DNA from: an uncultured Coriobacteriia bacterium
Lineage (GTDB): Bacteria > Actinomycetota > Coriobacteriia > Coriobacteriales > QAMH01
Reading direction: 5' to 3'
NCBI GenBank assembly: GCA_959608885.1
Contig: CAUHSG010000008.1
Span: 29,690-93,689 of the forward strand
Length of the DNA stretch: 64,000 nt
Below, piece by piece: positions 62,334 to 64,000 of the stretch. Position 1 is the first letter of the stretch; the number at the start of each line of letters is the position of its first letter. The notes under the pieces are model-generated. The model saw only the letters and a program-made list of their open reading frames with translations. It did no database searches and was not told the origin of the DNA. The position numbers and the translations under genes are program-made.

Positions 62334-62531
62334 CTACAGCTCCTTGTAGTACAACCGGCAATGGCAGTAGCCCTCGAACTCCGGGTCTGCGATTTGATCA
62401 CGAAACTCCTGGCACATGCAGTAGTTTTCCTCGATTGTCTGCACTCTGCACGGGCAGTAGCCCTCGCGTTTGAGAATGCCGGCGCGAATCTTCTCGACGT
62501 ACTCGCTATCCTCGTTCATCCTGATCTTCAC
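62334..62531 (-). CDS. Ferredoxin:thioredoxin reductase catalytic-domain-like mini-protein
   Basis: 65 aa with all six family Cys: C26/C28 in YCPCR, C38/C40 in YCMCQEF and C56/C58 in YCHCRLY. This is the FTR catalytic-chain pattern, where four Cys hold a Fe4S4 cluster next to a redox-active disulfide. It starts with GTG after AAAGGAG. No variable subunit or thioredoxin gene is nearby. It probably reduces a thioredoxin-like partner with ferredoxin; its coupling to sbcD may be only positional. Confidence 0.8.
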   Translation of the reverse strand: MKIRMNEDSEYVEKIRAGILKREGYCPCRVQTIEENYCMCQEFRDQIADPEFEGYCHCRLYYKEL

Positions 62532-62606
62532 GGCAGCTCCTTTCGCATCGACGCCTCGACGAGCTTAGCACGTGCCTGCGACACGATACCTTGCATGTGA
62601 TTACGG

Positions 62607-63026
62607 CTACTCAGCCGTTGCGGGAGCGTCAAACGCCCCGGCGCAATGCGGGCATCGCGTCGCACCCACCTTGACCTCCTCGAGGCAGAACGGGCAGCAC
62701 GGTGCGGCAGGCACCTCATCTTCCTTCTTCTTGCCGACGCTCCTCATCTTGTTGACGCCCTTGACGAGGCAGAACACGATGAACGCGATGATGAGGAAGT
62801 TGATGCAGGCACTGATGAACGACCCGAAGTCGATTCCCGTCCCCGGAATGACCAGTCCCCCGACCTCGGCGTTTCCACCCGTGATAAAGTTGATGAGCGG
62901 CTGGATGATGTCCGAGGTGAGCGCCGTGACGATTGCCGTCAACGCACCGCCGATGATGATGCCGACAGCCATGTCCATCACATCGCCCTGGTTGACGAAC
63001 TCCTTGAACTCCTTGAAGAAACTCAT
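62607..63026 (-). CDS. mscL: Large-conductance mechanosensitive channel with C-terminal zinc ribbon
   Basis: 139 aa from ATG 63026 (GGGAGAG upstream). MscL core FFKEFKEFVNQGDVMDMAVGIIIGGALTAIV and a second membrane segment FISACINFLIIAFIVFCLV. The usual C-terminal helix is replaced by a CPFC...CPHC zinc ribbon (about residues 110-130), a variant known in actinobacteria. It releases osmolytes on osmotic downshock. Confidence 0.93.
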   Translation of the reverse strand: MSFFKEFKEFVNQGDVMDMAVGIIIGGALTAIVTALTSDIIQPLINFITGGNAEVGGLVIPGTGIDFGSFISACINFLIIAFIVFCLVKGVNKMRSVGKKKEDEVPAAPCCPFCLEEVKVGATRCPHCAGAFDAPATAE

Positions 63027-63134
63027 GCTTAGCTCTCCCATCGTCGTCTATGACTCATGTCCGCATTATATGCGACTTAGGAGAAGAGGGACGCGTAGAA
63101 GAGAGCTCGATGGATGCTGCGATATACAAGTGTT

Positions 63135-63833
63135 TTATGCCGCTTCCTGTTCGACCGCAGTCGGCTCGACTTGGCCGCCCTTGCGCGTGAGGAAGTAGAA
63201 GACGGGCGTGTCGAGAGCGGCGAGGACGAACTTGCACGCGTACTGACCCACCATCATGCCGAGCAAGGTGGGAATCATGGCCGCGTCGAAAAGCCAGCCC
63301 ATACCGAGCCCGAAGGCGATCGTGATGTAGATGACGGTGTCGATGGCCTGCGAGCTCATGGTCGAAACGTTATTCCACACCCAGCGCCATGCATTGCCCT
63401 TGCCGCTCTTCAGGAAGCGATCACGGATGCCATGAAACACGAAGACGTCCCAGCTCTGGCTCGTGAGGTACGCGAGGAGCGATGCGATAACGAAGATTAC
63501 GTTCTGACCGAGCAACAGCTCGTAGGCACCTTGCATTTCCCCACTTGCCGCAGGCAGGAGTTGCGCCACGCCAATGAGAATGCAGGCAAACACCTGGCAG
63601 ACGAAACCCCACTTCACGATTTGCGCAGCCTCCTTGCGTCCCCAAAGCTCCCCGACCACATCGGTCATGAGAAAGGTCAGGAAGTAGCATACGACGGCAC
63701 TTGGAACGACGATGGGCGAACCGAAGAGCGTGAATCCGGTCGCGATGGTCTTTGCCGCCACCATGTTCGAGACGACAAGCGCGACGGCAAAGACCATGCC
63801 GCAGAGCATGAGGTTTCTGTTTGTCTTTTGCAT
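63135..63833 (-). CDS. yhhQ: Queuosine precursor transporter (YhhQ/DUF165 family)
   Basis: 232 aa membrane protein with six predicted segments and family stretches VVSNMVAAKTIA, FLTDVVGELWGRKEA-like FLMTDVVGELWG and YLTSQSWDVFVFH. It imports queuine, preQ0 or preQ1 for tRNA modification. Its ribosome site AAGGA is inside a probable preQ1 riboswitch, which supports the assignment. GluQ at 39046-39984 uses queuosine-modified tRNA-Asp. Confidence 0.9.
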   Translation of the reverse strand: MQKTNRNLMLCGMVFAVALVVSNMVAAKTIATGFTLFGSPIVVPSAVVCYFLTFLMTDVVGELWGRKEAAQIVKWGFVCQVFACILIGVAQLLPAASGEMQGAYELLLGQNVIFVIASLLAYLTSQSWDVFVFHGIRDRFLKSGKGNAWRWVWNNVSTMSSQAIDTVIYITIAFGLGMGWLFDAAMIPTLLGMMVGQYACKFVLAALDTPVFYFLTRKGGQVEPTAVEQEAA

Positions 63834-63840
63834 CGTGATT

Positions 63841-63885
63841 CCTTAGTTTTTTATGGCTGGATGTTGCGAACAACCCCCGTCGTCC
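63841..63885 (-). promoter_or_regulatory. Probable preQ1-I riboswitch controlling yhhQ
   Basis: On the minus strand the leader has a short hairpin region (GGGGTTGTTCGCAACATCC) followed by ATAAAAAACTAAGGA, the characteristic A-rich tail of class I preQ1 aptamers, ending in the ribosome site. Folding of the tail into the loop would hide AAGG, so ligand should repress translation. The 5' strand of the P1 stem pairs imperfectly, so confidence is moderate. Confidence 0.62.
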
Positions 63886-63942
63886 ACACGGCGGATTTAC
63901 AATACGGCGGCCATGATAGCACAGTGAGGCAGCATGACGTGT

Positions 63943-64000
63943 GGACTCGAGCCGAGGTCCAAGGGAGCGAGCCGTAAAGACCGCAAAGCGGGCTGTCGGG
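63943..64000. repeat. Structured palindromic repeat, copy C (cut by the window end)
   Basis: Reads through CTCGAGCCGAGGTCC, AAGGGAGCGAGCCGTAAAG, ACCGCAAAGCGGGCTGTCGGG, matching copy B (38177 onward) at most positions. Differences fall in the loop of the CCGC-GCGG hairpin (AAA for GAA), leaving the stem intact. The right arm lies beyond the window. It sits upstream of the queuosine transporter leader. Confidence 0.7.

Noticed and set aside
1..64000. CRISPR arrays, insertion sequences, prophage genes, replication origin
   Set aside because: Looked for regularly spaced short repeats, transposase and integrase motifs, and origin-type boxes; none were seen.

Overview
The window reads as chromosomal DNA of a GC-rich anaerobic actinobacterium, most likely class Coriobacteriia and close to the Eggerthellaceae. 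This is inferred from the gene content: an actinobacterial housekeeping set, several cytosolic molybdenum oxidoreductases each with a small Fe-S partner and MFS carriers, a SpoVS gene without sporulation genes, and an Ech-type [NiFe]-hydrogenase next to indolepyruvate:ferredoxin oxidoreductase. No database search was possible.

Layout. (1) 1-23.9 kb: an almost continuous minus-strand housekeeping block. Read in the direction of transcription (right to left) it runs guaB, a dNTPase-like HD protein, M16 peptidase, dapB, dapA, RNase J, ftsK, a RodZ-like protein, yajQ, rimO, pgsA, cinA/pncC, recA (with an SOS promoter), recX, a terminator, rny, a GHKL ATPase, a phosphohexomutase, spoVS, a PHP-domain protein, miaB and the start of miaA. 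(2) 23.9-37.8 kb: an accessory island of redox and transport genes. It holds a decayed C-terminal piece of an oxidoreductase small subunit, a LysR regulator, an MFS carrier, Mo-enzyme pair 1 (29-kb region), a frameshifted MFS gene, a TetR regulator, a second MFS carrier, a Cys-rich mini-protein, Mo-enzyme pair 2 and a third MFS carrier. (3) 37.8-38.3 kb: a tRNA-Ala(GGC) with its promoter and terminator, flanked on both sides by copies of a structured palindromic repeat; a third copy runs off the right end of the window. (4) 38.3-51.4 kb: a TatD-like hydrolase on the plus strand, then minus-strand genes for GluQ, a SurA/PrsA-like lipoprotein, iorBA, an acyl-CoA synthetase, an FHA protein, a D,D-carboxypeptidase, an ACT protein, PaaK and a VanW protein. 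(5) 51.5-57.8 kb: a phosphatidyltransferase and the six-gene ech hydrogenase operon. (6) 57.9-64 kb: trmL, sbcC, sbcD, a mini ferredoxin:thioredoxin-reductase-like protein, mscL and a queuosine-precursor transporter behind a probable preQ1 riboswitch.

How it may work together. IorAB would oxidise aryl-pyruvates (from aromatic amino acids) to aryl-acetyl-CoA and reduced ferredoxin. PaaK and the AMP-forming synthetase interconvert the acids and CoA esters, and Ech would reoxidise ferredoxin to H2 while pumping ions. The island supplies alternative electron acceptors: cytosolic Mo enzymes reduce imported organic substrates, with the MFS proteins as candidate importers and LysR/TetR regulators as substrate sensors.

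The least explained signals are the stem-looped repeat family around tRNA-Ala, and a palindrome CTGGACA-N12-TGTCCAG that occurs twice in the TetR-controlled part of the island with the same spacing.
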